Under the pieces are notes generated by a model. That model had not been told where the DNA came from. It saw nothing but the letters and a program-made list of their open reading frames with translations, and did no database searches. A stretch of 64,000 bases of DNA, taken from assembly GCF_023515995.1 (NCBI RefSeq), contig NZ_CP097320.1, positions 1,426,001 to 1,490,000 of the forward strand, written 5' to 3'. The position numbers and the translations under genes are program-made. Shown one piece after another: positions 46,444-56,848 of the stretch; positions within the stretch are counted from its first letter, which is position 1, and the number at the start of each line of letters is the position of its first letter. Origin of the DNA: Candidatus Mycobacterium methanotrophicum. GTDB lineage: Bacteria; Actinomycetota; Actinomycetes; Mycobacteriales; Mycobacteriaceae.

Positions 46444-47175
46444 GTGTCGCCGGTGCGTTGGCTGCGGGCGTTCGCCGTCGTGGGGGCGACAGCGCTGCTC
46501 TTGGCATCAAGCTGTAGCTGGCAGCTGGGCCCCTACATTCTCAAGGGTGTGCCGCCGCCCCCGGGGGCTGCAGTGCCACCGGTCGGCACCCACGTCAAAG
46601 GCCGGCCCGCCGATCAGCTGCGCCAGTGGGCCATTGCACATGCTCCGGCACTGAAAATCCCGGTCACCGCGCTGGAGGCCTACGGCTACGCCGCGCGGGT
46701 CGCCGAGGTGGAAAACCCGAGCTGCCACGTCGCGTGGACGACCCTGGCCGGTATCGGTGAGGTCGAGAGCCACCACGGCACTTACCACCACGCGGTCCTG
46801 TCTGCCAACGGAGATGTGCGCCCCCCGATCAGGGGCGTGGTGCTCGACGGGAGCAATGGCACCTTGCGCATCGTCGACAGCGAGGCGGGCGGCATGGACG
46901 CCGGCTTCAATGCCGTGCGGGCCATGGGACCGATGCAGTTCATCCCCGAGACGTGGCGTGAGTACGGGGTGGATGCCAACAACGACGGCGTGGTCAGCGT
47001 GGACAACATTGACGATGCCGCGTTGTCGGCCGCGGGTTATCTCTGTTGGCGCGGGAAGGACCTCGCCACACCGCGAGGGTGGATGGAGGCGCTGCGGGCG
47101 TACAACTACTCCGACGTGTATGCCCGAGCCGTACGCGACTGGGCGACCGCCTATGCCGCGGGGCGCCCGCTCTGA
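46444..47175 (+). CDS. lpqU: LpqU lipoprotein, lytic transglycosylase-like
   Basis: A 243-residue exported protein. The signal sequence ends in LLLASSC, with cysteine 24 as lipid anchor. The rest is a soluble lytic transglycosylase domain: TLAGIGEVESHHGTYH holds the catalytic glutamate (the E in GEVES), and later come MGPMQFIPETWREYGVD and AALSAAGYLCWRG, then LRAYNYSDVYARAVRDWATAY. It should cut peptidoglycan glycan strands outside the membrane. It matches Rv1022 in position between mazG and eno. Confidence 0.92.
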   Translation: MSPVRWLRAFAVVGATALLLASSCSWQLGPYILKGVPPPPGAAVPPVGTHVKGRPADQLRQWAIAHAPALKIPVTALEAYGYAARVAEVENPSCHVAWTTLAGIGEVESHHGTYHHAVLSANGDVRPPIRGVVLDGSNGTLRIVDSEAGGMDAGFNAVRAMGPMQFIPETWREYGVDANNDGVVSVDNIDDAALSAAGYLCWRGKDLATPRGWMEALRAYNYSDVYARAVRDWATAYAAGRPL

Positions 47176-47180
47176 GCAGG

Positions 47181-47226
47181 CTCTAGGCTACCGATGGCAG
47201 TACCTCTAGGCTACCGATGGCAGTAC
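47181..47226 (+). repeat. two tandem copies of a 23-bp unit before eno
   Basis: CTCTAGGCTACCGATGGCAG plus TAC appears at 47181-47203 and again exactly at 47204-47226. Each unit has a TAGGCT hexamer, so the doubling may double a -10-like element of the eno promoter. Confidence 0.9.
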
Positions 47227-47230
47227 TTAG

Positions 47231-48556
<1,326 letters not shown>

Positions 48557-48568
48557 CCGATAGGGATC

Positions 48569-49204
48569 ATGCCCGAATCGAAACGGCCAGAACCGAAGCG
48601 GCGCTCACAGGCGCCGCGACCGGCCCGGGCCGGCGATTCGAAACGGGGCCGGACGCGCAAGTCGCCGGCAGCCCGCCCCGCGCCGAACGCGTCGCGTGCC
48701 ATGCCAGATCCGGTCGAACCGATCAAACATGCGATCGTCGAATCGGCCGAGCAACGCTCCGAGCAACGGCTCGGGCTGACGGCGCGGCGAGCGGCGATCC
48801 TGGCCGCGGTTGTCTGCGTGCTGACGCTGACCATCGCCGGCCCGGTCCGCACCTATTTCGCGCAGCGCACCGAGATGAAACAGCTGGCTGCCTCCGAAGC
48901 TGCTCTGCGGCAACAAATCGCCGAGCTCGAGGCGCAGAAGGGCAAACTCGGTGACCCGGCTTACATTGCGGCCCAAGCCCGCGAGCGTCTGGGGTTCGTG
49001 AAGCCGGGTGACGTCCCATATCAGGTACAGCTCCCCCCCTCGGTGGCCGTACCCGCCCAGCAGGGCCCCCAGCCGGAGCCCGCGGCTACAGGCGATCCTT
49101 GGTACACGTCGCTGTGGCACACCATCGCCGACACCCCGCACGGTCCGCCGAGTGTCACCCCGCCGCCGCCTGCCCCACCGAGTCCGCCGCCGCCCGGTGG
49201 TTGA
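48569..49204 (+). CDS. ftsB: FtsB/DivIC septum protein
   Basis: A 211-residue bitopic membrane protein of the divisome. Residues 1-70 are basic and disordered (MPESKRPEPKRRSQAPR). One membrane segment is at about 78-95 (ILAAVVCVLTLTIAG). A coiled coil follows (EMKQLAASEAALRQQIAELE) and then DPAYIAAQARERLGFVKPGD, the FtsB/DivIC family signature. A proline-rich tail closes it. It bridges FtsQ and FtsL-type partners during septation. It is 12 bases after eno, as in Rv1024. Confidence 0.92.
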   Translation: MPESKRPEPKRRSQAPRPARAGDSKRGRTRKSPAARPAPNASRAMPDPVEPIKHAIVESAEQRSEQRLGLTARRAAILAAVVCVLTLTIAGPVRTYFAQRTEMKQLAASEAALRQQIAELEAQKGKLGDPAYIAAQARERLGFVKPGDVPYQVQLPPSVAVPAQQGPQPEPAATGDPWYTSLWHTIADTPHGPPSVTPPPPAPPSPPPPGG

Positions 49205-49688
49205 CCCTGACGACCTCGACGCGGTGGCGCGCCAGCTCGGCCGCAAGCCGCGTGGCGTACTTCAGATCGCTTACCGGTGTGCCAGCGGTGAGCCCGGCGT
49301 GGTCAAGACTGCGCCCAAACTACCTGACGGCACAGCATTTCCGACCCTGTACTACCTGACGCACCCGGCGCTCACCGCGGCGGCGAGCAGGTTGGAATCC
49401 TCGGGAATGATGCGGGAGATGACGCAGCGGCTGCGATGCGATCCCGACCTGGCCGCCGCCTACCGACGGGCACATGAGTTGTATCTGGCGGAGCGGGATG
49501 CCATCGAGCCACTGGGGACGGAGTTTTCCGCCGGTGGCATGCCCAACCGGGTCAAGTGTCTGCATGCGCTGATCGCGCACTCGCTGGCAAAAGGCCGGGG
49601 AACCAACCCGCTTGGCGACGAGGCGCTGGCCGTGCTGGCGGCCGACCCGTCGATGGCCGGGATTTTGGCGCCGCGGGAGTGGATGTGA
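49197..49688 (+). CDS. DUF501 protein (Rv1025-like)
   Basis: A 163-residue protein of the DUF501 family. It begins VVDPDDLDAVARQLGR. The core has RGVLQIAYRC, AFPTLYYLTHPALTAAASRLES and then a conserved set of motifs around SAGGMPNRVKCLHALIAHSLAKG, NPLGDEALAVL. The H-x-A-H-S motif is a likely metal or catalytic centre; the function is unknown. GTG 49197 overlaps the ftsB stop by 8 bases and ends at the MIRU-like element before ppx2. Confidence 0.85.
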   Translation: MVDPDDLDAVARQLGRKPRGVLQIAYRCASGEPGVVKTAPKLPDGTAFPTLYYLTHPALTAAASRLESSGMMREMTQRLRCDPDLAAAYRRAHELYLAERDAIEPLGTEFSAGGMPNRVKCLHALIAHSLAKGRGTNPLGDEALAVLAADPSMAGILAPREWM

Positions 49689-49737
49689 CGCGCGCGGGCG
49701 ACGATGCAGAGCGGAGCGATGCTGAGGAGCGGCGCAG
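49689..49737 (+). repeat. MIRU-like interspersed repeat between DUF501 gene and ppx2
   Basis: CGCGCGCGGGCGACGATGCA then GAGCGGAGCGATGCTGAGGA and GCGGCGCAG, ending at the ppx2 ATG. The words GCGACGATGCAG and GAGGAGCGGCGC recur at 54423-54501. MIRU-type repeats of mycobacteria bridge the stop of one gene and the start of the next, as here. Confidence 0.6.
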
Positions 49738-50679
49738 ATGAGCAGGGTCGCCGCAATCGACTGTGGTACCAACTCGATCCGGTTGCTGATCGCCGACGCG
49801 GTCGACGGGCAGCTGTGTGACGTGCACCGCGAGATGCGCATCGTGCGGCTCGGTCAGGGCGTCGACGCAACCGGCCGATTCGCGCTGGATGCTCTCGCGC
49901 GCACCCGCGCCGCGCTCGTCGACTACGTGGCGCTATGCGCGACGCACGGCGTTGACCGGATCCGCATGGTCGCAACGTCGGCCGCGCGCGATGCCGGCAA
50001 TCGCGATGTCTTCTTCGCGATGACGGCCGATGTGCTGGGCGGCGTGCTCGACGGTTCGGTCGCCGAGGTGATCACCGGCGCCGAAGAGGCCGAACTCTCA
50101 TTCCGTGGAGCGGTCAACGAATTAGGCTCCGCCGCGGCGCCTTTCGTCATCGTCGACTTGGGTGGCGGCTCGACCGAGATCGTGCTCGGCACGGACACCG
50201 TGGTGGCGAGCTTTTCGGCCGACATCGGCTGCGTGCGGCTGACCGAGCGCTGTCTGCATTCGGACCCGCCAACGGCCGCTGAGGTTGCGGCTGCCCGCTC
50301 AGTGGTTCGCGAACGGCTCGGCGGTGCGCTGTGCGCCGTCCCAGTCCAACAGGCCCGCACCTGGGTGGGCGTGGCCGGCACGATGACAACGATCGCGGCG
50401 CTGGCGCACAACATGACGACGTACGACTCTGCGGCCATTCATCTTTCGCGGGTCAGCATGGACCGGCTGCTCGTGGTGTGCGACGACGTCATCGGCATGT
50501 CTCGCGCACAGCGCGCCGCGCTCGGACCGATGCACGCCGGACGCGCCGACGTGATCGGCGGTGGCGCGATCGTCGTCGAGGAATTGGCGTTCGCACTGCA
50601 TGAGCGCGCCGGCATTGACGCGTTGACGGTCAGCGAGCGCGACATCCTGGACGGCATCGCGCTCTCGATCGCCGACTGA
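49738..50679 (+). CDS. ppx2: exopolyphosphatase / Ppx-GppA family protein
   Basis: A 313-residue protein of the Ppx/GppA family. The ATP-binding sugar-kinase-like fold shows [16 protein letters not shown] (about 4-19), [18 protein letters not shown] (about 140-157) and [16 protein letters not shown] (about 211-226). It should act on polyphosphate or (p)ppGpp. It matches Rv1026 in place and size. The ATG comes directly after the MIRU-like repeat. It is the last gene of the Rv1020-Rv1026 run. Confidence 0.92.
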   Translation: MSRVAAIDCGTNSIRLLIADAVDGQLCDVHREMRIVRLGQGVDATGRFALDALARTRAALVDYVALCATHGVDRIRMVATSAARDAGNRDVFFAMTADVLGGVLDGSVAEVITGAEEAELSFRGAVNELGSAAAPFVIVDLGGGSTEIVLGTDTVVASFSADIGCVRLTERCLHSDPPTAAEVAAARSVVRERLGGALCAVPVQQARTWVGVAGTMTTIAALAHNMTTYDSAAIHLSRVSMDRLLVVCDDVIGMSRAQRAALGPMHAGRADVIGGGAIVVEELAFALHERAGIDALTVSERDILDGIALSIAD

Positions 50680-50732
50680 TCTCGCGCCCCACCCACGGGA
50701 ACCGGAGCAGACCAGTGGGAGTCCTATATGTC

Positions 50733-51059
50733 ATGAGCACACCCGCTGGTAGCAACACGCTGAGCACCGATTTCGATCTGATGCGCTCGGTGGCCGGGTC
50801 CATCGACACCCGCAATGAAGAGATCCGGACGACGCTGCAGGCATTCATCGGTCGCATGAGCAGCGTGCCGCCGTCAGTGTGGGGCGGAGCCGCGGCAGCG
50901 CGCTTCAAAGACGTGGTGCAGCGGTGGAACGCGGAGTCGATGAAACTCCACCATGCCCTCCACGGCATCGCGGAGACCATCCGCCTTAACGAAGCCGCAT
51001 TGCGGGAATCGGCCGACAACCATGCGCACCACATCGGCACCGCCGGCGGGGATCTGTGA
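50733..51059 (+). CDS. esxU: ESX secretion protein EsxU (WXG100)
   Basis: A 108-residue WXG100-family helical hairpin. WGG at about residue 50 ([15 protein letters not shown]) is the turn motif. It begins [20 protein letters not shown] and ends with [10 protein letters not shown]. It should form a heterodimer with EsxT, the next gene. A longer start at 50715 is possible, but ATG 50733 gives the form recalled for Rv3445c. It is the first gene of the second housekeeping run, after the ppx2 join. It overlaps esxT by 4 bases. Confidence 0.92.
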   Translation: MSTPAGSNTLSTDFDLMRSVAGSIDTRNEEIRTTLQAFIGRMSSVPPSVWGGAAAARFKDVVQRWNAESMKLHHALHGIAETIRLNEAALRESADNHAHHIGTAGGDL

Positions 51060-51367
51060 GGCCAGCACCCGTGGACCCACAATTGGCGTACAACTTCGAC
51101 GAGATCGAATGCTCGGTTCGCCAGGAAATTCACGCCACCTCCGCCCGCTTCAACGCCGCGCTACAGGAGCTGAAATCTCAGGTTGCGCCGCTGCAAGAAC
51201 TGTGGACCCGGGAAGCTGCCGCTGCTTACGGGATCGAGCAGCTGAGGTGGCATCAGGCGGCGACGGCGCTCAACGAAATCCTGGTCGACCTGGGCAACGC
51301 GGTACGTGCCGGCGCCGAGGATGTCGCGGCCGCCGATCACCGGGCAGCCGGGGTGTGGGCACGATAG
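51056..51367 (+). CDS. esxT: ESX secretion protein EsxT (WXG100)
   Basis: A 103-residue WXG100-like partner of EsxU. The turn motif reads [10 protein letters not shown], with arginine in place of glycine, as recalled for M. tuberculosis Esx[15 protein letters not shown] and GVWAR flank it. The GTG at 51056 overlaps the EsxU stop; GTG 51071 (VDPQLAYNF) is an alternative closer to the usual N-terminus. The pair precedes rplM, as Rv3444c does. Confidence 0.92.
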   Translation: MRPAPVDPQLAYNFDEIECSVRQEIHATSARFNAALQELKSQVAPLQELWTREAAAAYGIEQLRWHQAATALNEILVDLGNAVRAGAEDVAAADHRAAGVWAR

Positions 51368-51387
51368 GCGCTGGTCAGATTAAGACT

Positions 51388-51430
51388 CTGCGCGGTCCCG
51401 GCGGCAGGGAGAGGCCGCGGGACCGCGCAG
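51388..51430 (+). terminator. GC hairpin after esxT
   Basis: CTGCGCGGTCCCG (51388-51400) pairs perfectly with CGGGACCGCGCAG (51418-51430), and the GCGGC/GCCG bases inside extend it. There is no T-run after it, as usual for mycobacteria. It separates the esx pair from the rplM promoter. Confidence 0.7.
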
Positions 51431-51451
51431 CGCTACCTCGGGTCGAGCGTT

Positions 51452-51481
51452 TTGACCTGCGTGGATGACGGCCGGTAAGCT
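51452..51481 (+). promoter_or_regulatory. promoter of the rplM-rpsI operon
   Basis: TTGACC (51452-51457) and TAAGCT (51476-51481) are spaced by 18 bases, a good SigA-type pair for mycobacteria. A leader of about 120 bases precedes the rplM start at 51607. Confidence 0.65.
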
Positions 51482-51606
51482 GCACCGTTGGCGTGCGGTA
51501 CGCCGGGGCTCGGGTCAACGTCGGTCGCCGAGACACTCCCTTGCCGCGGACGCCTGACCGGCACCCGGTCACACCGGGATCCAACCCGAGAAAGAAGGTA
51601 AGCGCT

Positions 51607-52050
51607 GTGTCTACCTACGCGCCGAAGGCGGGTGACACCACGCGGGCGTGGTATGTCATCGACGCCACGGACGTGGTGCTCGGCCGCCTTGCCGTCGCGG
51701 CAGCCACCCTGCTGCGCGGCAAGCACAAGCCGACATTCACCCCCAATGTTGATGGCGGCGACTTCGTCATCGTCATCAACGCCGAAAAGATCGCCCTCAG
51801 CGGCGACAAACTGCACAAGAAGCTGGCTTACCGCCACTCGGGTTATCCCGGCGGGCTGCGGAAACGCACGATCGGCGAGCTGATGGAGAAGCACCCAGAC
51901 CGGGTAGTCGAAAAGGCGATCGTCGGCATGCTGCCAAAGAACAAGCTCGGCCGCCAGATCAAGCGCAAGCTGCGTGTCTACGCCGGGTCGCAACACCCGC
52001 ACACCGCCCAGCAGCCCGTTACATACCAGATCAAGCAGGTGGCCCAATGA
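51607..52050 (+). CDS. rplM: 50S ribosomal protein L13
   Basis: A 147-residue L13. It begins [20 protein letters not shown] and has [24 protein letters not shown], then the L13 signature around [17 protein letters not shown] and [21 protein letters not shown]. It binds 23S rRNA and is an early assembly protein. GTG 51607 gives exactly the usual length. It overlaps rpsI by 4 bases. Confidence 0.98.
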   Translation: MSTYAPKAGDTTRAWYVIDATDVVLGRLAVAAATLLRGKHKPTFTPNVDGGDFVIVINAEKIALSGDKLHKKLAYRHSGYPGGLRKRTIGELMEKHPDRVVEKAIVGMLPKNKLGRQIKRKLRVYAGSQHPHTAQQPVTYQIKQVAQ

Positions 52051-52583
52051 CCGAAATCAATGAAGCAACCGACGCAACCGAAGCCACCGAATCCGCTGAA
52101 GCCACCGAAGCCGCTGAAGCCACCGAAGCCGCTGAAGCCGCTGAAACCCCCGAGGCTGTCGCCGCGCCGGCGAGGCGGGCGGACTCCTTCGTCATCGAGC
52201 GTCCGATCCAAACGGTCGGTCGCCGCAAGGAGGCCGTGGTCCGGGTGCGGCTGGTGCCCGGTAGCGGCAAATTCGACCTCGACGGCCGCAGCCTAGAGGC
52301 CTACTTCCCCAACAAAGTGCACCAGCAGCTGATCAAGGCGCCGCTGGTGACTGTCGACCGGCTCGAGAGCTTCGACATCTTCGCCCACCTCGATGGCGGC
52401 GGTCCATCTGGCCAGGCCGGCGCACTGCGCCTGGCCATCGCCCGGGCACTGATTCTGGTTTCGCCCGAGGACCGGCCCGCTTTGAAGAAGGCCGGCTTCT
52501 TGACTCGTGACCCGCGTGCCATCGAGCGCAAGAAGTACGGCCTGAAGAAGGCTCGCAAGGCGCCCCAGTACAGCAAGCGCTAA
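52047..52583 (+). CDS. rpsI: 30S ribosomal protein S9 with an extended N-terminus
   Basis: A 178-residue S9. The conserved domain starts at about residue 50 with [18 protein letters not shown] and ends in [14 protein letters not shown], with the C-terminal tail that touches the P site. Before it come about 45 residues of A/E/T-rich repeats ([18 protein letters not shown]), built from repeated GAAGCCACCGAAGCCGCT-like units. The M. tuberculosis protein is recalled as about 151 residues, so this end is expanded. The repeat is unlikely to sit in the ribosome core. Confidence 0.97.
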   Translation: MTEINEATDATEATESAEATEAAEATEAAEAAETPEAVAAPARRADSFVIERPIQTVGRRKEAVVRVRLVPGSGKFDLDGRSLEAYFPNKVHQQLIKAPLVTVDRLESFDIFAHLDGGGPSGQAGALRLAIARALILVSPEDRPALKKAGFLTRDPRAIERKKYGLKKARKAPQYSKR

Positions 52584-52682
52584 TATCCAGCGCGGTTACG
52601 ACCGGGTACCGGTTGGGCGCCGGTCTGCGTTATTGGGTAGTCGCGTACGTGCAGGGCCGTCGATTGTGAGAGGTTTGTCCGC

Positions 52683-54020
52683 ATGGGTCGACTGTTCGGC
52701 ACCGACGGCGTCCGCGGAGTCGCCAACCGCGAGCTGACCGCTGAGCTCGCACTGGCCTTGGGTGCTGCGGCTGCCCGGCGGCTCTCGAGCCCGGGCGGCG
52801 CGCGCCGGCGGGTCGCTGTGGTCGGTCGCGATCCGCGAGCCAGCAGCGAGATGCTCGAAGCCGCAGTGATCGCCGGGCTGGCCAGCGAAGGCGTTGACGC
52901 GCTGCGGGCCGGGGTGCTGCCGACCCCGGCGGTGGCCTATCTGACCGGCGCCTACGACGCCGACTTCGGGGTGATGATCTCCGCGTCGCACAACCCGATG
53001 CCCGATAACGGCATCAAGATCTTCGGGCCGGGCGGCCACAAACTCGACGACGCCACCGAGGACGAGGTCGAAGATTTGGTCGCCGAAGGGCCGGGGCTGC
53101 GTCCCGTCGGCGCGGGGCTCGGGCGGGTGGTCGACGCCGAGGATGCGCTCGACCGCTACCTGCGCCACGTCGGCAGGGCCGGCACCGCTCGGCTCGACGG
53201 GTTGACTGTCGTCGTCGACTGCGCCCATGGCGCGGCATCAGCGGCCGCGCCGCGCGCCTACCGGGCCGCCGGTGCGCGGGTCATCGCGATCAATGCCGAA
53301 CCCAACGGGCTCAACATCAACGAGCGGTGTGGGTCGACACATCTGGATGCCCTGCGCGCGGCGGTGCTGACTCAAGGCGCCGACCTGGGTCTTGCGCACG
53401 ACGGGGACGCCGACCGGTGCCTGGCGATCGATGCTGCCGGCGAGGTCGTCGACGGTGACCACCTGATGGTGATTCTGGCGCTGGCGATGCACGAATCCGG
53501 CGAGTTGGCCAACAACACGTTGGTGGCTACCGTGATGAGTAATCTCGGGCTGCATTTGGCGATGCGCGCGGCCGGTGTGACCGTTCGCACTACCAGCGTC
53601 GGTGACCGTTACGTGTTGGAAGAGCTGCGATCCGGTGACTACAGCCTCGGCGGCGAGCAATCGGGGCACATCGTGCTGCCCGGCTTGGCCACCACCGGCG
53701 ACGGCATTCTCATCGGTCTGCGGCTGATGTCGCGGATGGCGCAGACGAGCTCGTCGCTGGCCACGCTGGCCTCGGCGATGCACACCCTGCCGCAGGTGCT
53801 GATCAACGTCGAGGTCGCTGACAGGGCCGCCGCCATCGCCGCACCTTCCGTTTGCTCTGCCGTGAAACAGGCGGAGGCGCAGCTTGGTGATACCGGTCGA
53901 ATCCTATTGCGGCCCTCGGGAACCGAGCAGCTGATTCGAGTCATGGTGGAAGCGGGCGACGAGCACACGGCTCACCGGCTCGCCACCCTGGTGGCCGAGA
54001 CGGTCCGCACTCAGCACTAA
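52683..54020 (+). CDS. glmM: phosphoglucosamine mutase
   Basis: A 445-residue GlmM, which converts glucosamine-6-phosphate to glucosamine-1-phosphate for peptidoglycan. [16 protein letters not shown] opens the protein. The active serine is in [19 protein letters not shown] (about 99-117), the metal loop is DGDADRCL (about 240), and GEQSGHI and [14 protein letters not shown] come later. It is the third gene of the rplM block. Together with glmS (58061), two steps of UDP-GlcNAc synthesis lie within 7 kb. Confidence 0.97.
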   Translation: MGRLFGTDGVRGVANRELTAELALALGAAAARRLSSPGGARRRVAVVGRDPRASSEMLEAAVIAGLASEGVDALRAGVLPTPAVAYLTGAYDADFGVMISASHNPMPDNGIKIFGPGGHKLDDATEDEVEDLVAEGPGLRPVGAGLGRVVDAEDALDRYLRHVGRAGTARLDGLTVVVDCAHGAASAAAPRAYRAAGARVIAINAEPNGLNINERCGSTHLDALRAAVLTQGADLGLAHDGDADRCLAIDAAGEVVDGDHLMVILALAMHESGELANNTLVATVMSNLGLHLAMRAAGVTVRTTSVGDRYVLEELRSGDYSLGGEQSGHIVLPGLATTGDGILIGLRLMSRMAQTSSSLATLASAMHTLPQVLINVEVADRAAAIAAPSVCSAVKQAEAQLGDTGRILLRPSGTEQLIRVMVEAGDEHTAHRLATLVAETVRTQH

Positions 54021-54044
54021 CAGTCTGGTTGCTCGGCTCCTTCT

Positions 54045-54063
54045 CGGGCCGCTTTGCGGCCCG
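54045..54063 (+). terminator. hairpin after glmM
   Basis: CGGGCCGC (54045-54052) and GCGGCCCG (54056-54063) form a perfect 8-bp stem with a TTT loop. It lies 25 bases after the glmM stop. Confidence 0.65.
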
Positions 54064-54113
54064 CATCGTCGCCTTCGTGGAACTCCCGGACGCCGTGATA
54101 CGTCGAACCCGGT

Positions 54114-54422
54114 ATGGGACAACAAAATGCGTTCGTCGACGCCGCGGCCATGCGGATGGTCGCGAATCGATTCGATGACACCGCGCAACGCATCGACGAC
54201 GCGCTGCGCACCCGCGTTGCCAGGTTGGCCTTCGACGGTGTCACCGCCGGACGGGCCTATACCGGTCACGGCGACGCGCTGCGGTTCGCCCTGAATCGGC
54301 TGGCCGGCGAGCTTTCGAAATGGGCACGAGCGAGCGTGGAGATCGCCGCAGCGCTGCGGGCAAGTGCCGACCGCTACGCCGAGGCCGACCTGAGTGCTGC
54401 CGGCCGGGTGAATCTTGGCTGA
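54114..54422 (+). CDS. Rv3440c-like small helical protein (ESX-type)
   Basis: A 102-residue protein rich in alanine and helices. It starts MGQQNAFVDAAAMRMVANRF and has DDALRTRVARLAFDGVTAGR, then a second helix with LAGELSKWARASVEIAAALR. This helix-turn-helix look is that of ESX-secreted or EspC-like proteins, and its place in the esx neighbourhood fits. It has no WxG motif. It is separated from the next gene by a MIRU-like repeat, so the two are probably co-expressed. Confidence 0.7.
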   Translation: MGQQNAFVDAAAMRMVANRFDDTAQRIDDALRTRVARLAFDGVTAGRAYTGHGDALRFALNRLAGELSKWARASVEIAAALRASADRYAEADLSAAGRVNLG

Positions 54423-54501
54423 CCCGCGGCGACGATGCAGTGGGGGCACCCCCCGGCCGCGCAGCGGCGAGGGGGAGAAGCGATGAGGAGGAGCGGCGCA
54501 T
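54423..54501 (+). repeat. MIRU-like interspersed repeat, second copy
   Basis: It contains GCGGCGACGATGCAG and GAAGCGATGAGGAGGAGCGG, as in the first copy at 49689-49737, plus a GC-rich insert. It runs from the Rv3440c-like stop to the ATG at 54502. Confidence 0.6.
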
Positions 54502-55854
54502 ATGGCCGGTCGTTGTGACGTGGCGGCGCGGCTGGCCGAGGGCCGGCCCGCCGTCGAGCACACGCAGACCTACGTGCAGGCATGCCACGAGCTCGGCTAT
54601 CAGCACCCCGACCTGACCGCGCACGCTTCGCAGGTCCACGGCTGGTATGACACCGAAGCCGGGCTTGACCTTCGTATTCTCGACGACGACAGCGCTGAAC
54701 TTCACGCTGCCGCCAATACTCTCGATGAGGCGCTGTGGCTGCAGCGAATGCAGGTGGCCGAGATCGCGGCGGCCTGGACGGGTTTGGGAGCCGACTCGGC
54801 GACGGCGTTTCTGCAACGCCACTGCGACAACGCGGCGCAGCTGGCCGCGCATGTCCGCGCCGCGGCCGAGGAATATGCGGTGTTGCGTGACACCCTGTGG
54901 CAGCTTGTGGACCGCAAAGCCGCGACGGCCGTCGCCATCGACGATCGCAGGGTGGGGGAGCGGTCAGCTTGGCTGGCCGCCGCACACACGGTGACGGCCG
55001 GGGTGGGCGAACGATCAGCGGCCGAAGAACTCGTCCGCCTGCACATTACTCCGTACGTGGACAACGATATTCGCGACGACTGGTTGGGCGCCATGCGCTC
55101 GACCACCGCGTCGGTGAAGGCGTCCTACGACGAAGCGATCCACGCGCTGGCCTCGGCGCGCGAGGTGTGCTTCGAGATTCCGGGCGAGCTGGGTCCACGC
55201 CGGCCACCGGTGTTCGACGAGCCGCTCGCGCCAACCCCGGCCACGGCGACCGTGCCCCGGATGCCACCGCCGGCCGCTGTCGTGCCCACGGTGCCCGCTG
55301 CGGTTGCTGCTCCGGCGCCGCCAGCGCAACCGCCGCCAGCGCAACCGCCGCCAGCGCAACCGCCGCCAGCGCCTGCAGACCTGGGCGCGCCGCTGGGCGA
55401 TGCCGCTGGATTATCCACCGGCGCGGGTAATCTCGGAAGCCTTGGCGGGCTCGCCGGCAGCCTTGGCGGGCTCGTCGGCGAGGTCGTCGACGGCATCGGC
55501 GGCCTACTGGGTTCGTTGGCCGACGGGCTCTCCGATCCTTCGGGTTCCGAAGATCCGCTGTTGGACGATCCGCTGGATGCCGACGATCCGCTGGGTGACG
55601 AGACCGGCGACGAGACCGCTGACGCCCGGCCGACCGATGCAGACGCCGCCGGCGACGACGTCGGCGCCGAAGCGCCCACTGAGAACCCACCGGCGGCAAG
55701 CGATTCCGTCGACGAGCCGATAGCTCAGCAGGTCACCCCGCCGGATGCCCCGCCGCAGCCATCGCCGTCCGAAGGGCAGCCCGAACCGCCGCAGCCCGAC
55801 GGGTCGACTCCCTGCGAGATCGCCGCAGACGAACTACCGCAGGCTGGGCAGTGA
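54502..55854 (+). CDS. Rv3439c-like alanine/proline-rich protein
   Basis: A 450-residue protein. The first 230 residues form an alanine-rich helical part (VQACHELGYQHPDLTAHA, then TGLGADSATAFLQRHC) that resembles ESX-associated proteins. From about 235 it is proline-rich (AQPPPAQPPPAQPPPAP at about 274-290), then glycine-rich (LGSLGGLAGSLGGLVGEVVD) and ends with a long acidic stretch (DPLLDDPLDADDPLGDETGD). No enzyme motif is visible. The layout and place match Rv3439c. It may be secreted or surface-linked, but no signal peptide is clear. Confidence 0.75.
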   Translation: MAGRCDVAARLAEGRPAVEHTQTYVQACHELGYQHPDLTAHASQVHGWYDTEAGLDLRILDDDSAELHAAANTLDEALWLQRMQVAEIAAAWTGLGADSATAFLQRHCDNAAQLAAHVRAAAEEYAVLRDTLWQLVDRKAATAVAIDDRRVGERSAWLAAAHTVTAGVGERSAAEELVRLHITPYVDNDIRDDWLGAMRSTTASVKASYDEAIHALASAREVCFEIPGELGPRRPPVFDEPLAPTPATATVPRMPPPAAVVPTVPAAVAAPAPPAQPPPAQPPPAQPPPAPADLGAPLGDAAGLSTGAGNLGSLGGLAGSLGGLVGEVVDGIGGLLGSLADGLSDPSGSEDPLLDDPLDADDPLGDETGDETADARPTDADAAGDDVGAEAPTENPPAASDSVDEPIAQQVTPPDAPPQPSPSEGQPEPPQPDGSTPCEIAADELPQAGQ

Positions 55855-55978
55855 CCGCCGACTGTGCATTGTCGGCGCGAAAATCGAACATCCCGCCGCA
55901 GGTTCACTCTCGAAGCCGCCAGCGCACACTCGATGTTGGCGCCGACGTAATCGGTAGACCGATCTCAGGGTGACCGTG

Positions 55979-56821
55979 TCAGCCCTTGAGCAACGCGACG
56001 AACTTTTCCTCAGCGGTTACCGGCGCCGTCTCGTGCTCGGCGGCGACGGTCTTGGGTAGCTCGACGTCTGGATCGGCGAAGGCGCGATACGTCTTGTCAT
56101 CGCCGAGGACATACAGCAGATACCCGGTCAGCAGAGCACGAATCGCCTCGTGGGTCTTGCGATCCGGGCCGCTGAGGCCGAACGCCGTCGCCAGCCGACG
56201 GCCCTCAGCGAGTCCGCTGGGCTTGGCTTTGCCGACTACTCGCAGCGTGGCCGGGCGCCAGGCCCGGGATAGTCCAACGGCGTTGGAACGCAATTTCTTC
56301 GCGTCGCCGGCCGCGCTGAACACCACACCGGGCACGCTCAGGGTGGCGGCCGGTTGTTCGGCCGGCGGGCTCGTGACGGTCGGGAAAATTGCGACCACCG
56401 CCTTGGGCTTGGCTTTCATTCCGGCTGCCGCAAACACCGCGGCCGAGCCGCCGAAGCCGTGACCGACCACCCCGAGTCTGTCGGGATGCACGCTGATCTT
56501 GCCCGGGCCCAGGCGCACTCCCGCGGCGATGTCGAGTGCGGTGCCCAAATCGAAGGCCAGGTTGAGCACCGATGGTGCGAGTCCGCGTTCGGTGTCCGGG
56601 GCCGCCGCGACGACACCCCACGACGCCAGGTGCTCCAGCAGGCCCGAATAACGCTCGACGCCGGTGAGCCAGTCGTGGCCGAAGGCCACGCCCGGCAGGC
56701 TCAGCCCTGTTTCGGGTGTGTAAACCACACCGGGCAGGCCCGCAAAGGCCAAGTCGCCGCGCAGGACGTGATGCGGCCCGGGCCGGGCAAGGGCGGCAAC
56801 GAGCTTGCGAGTGCTGGTCAC
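55979..56821 (-). CDS. alpha/beta-hydrolase-like protein (Rv3438-like)
   Basis: A 280-residue protein of the dienelactone-hydrolase-like fold. LPGVAFGHDWLTGVERYSGL and GVVGHGFGGSAAVFAAAG are visible. The nucleophile elbow reads G-H-G-F-G, so the usual serine or cysteine is glycine and normal hydrolysis seems impossible. The match to Rv3438 in position and length (280 residues) is good. It may bind rather than cleave a ligand. It is convergent with the Rv3439c-like gene and only 27 bases from the cupin gene. Confidence 0.75.
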   Translation of the reverse strand: MTSTRKLVAALARPGPHHVLRGDLAFAGLPGVVYTPETGLSLPGVAFGHDWLTGVERYSGLLEHLASWGVVAAAPDTERGLAPSVLNLAFDLGTALDIAAGVRLGPGKISVHPDRLGVVGHGFGGSAAVFAAAGMKAKPKAVVAIFPTVTSPPAEQPAATLSVPGVVFSAAGDAKKLRSNAVGLSRAWRPATLRVVGKAKPSGLAEGRRLATAFGLSGPDRKTHEAIRALLTGYLLYVLGDDKTYRAFADPDVELPKTVAAEHETAPVTAEEKFVALLKG

Positions 56822-56848
56822 CCGTTGACGGTAGCGCAGCCCGACGGG

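Noticed and set aside
55318..55372. Tandem repeat AQPPP as a regulatory or mobile repeat
   Set aside because: It lies in frame inside a proline-rich protein region and is just coding low complexity.
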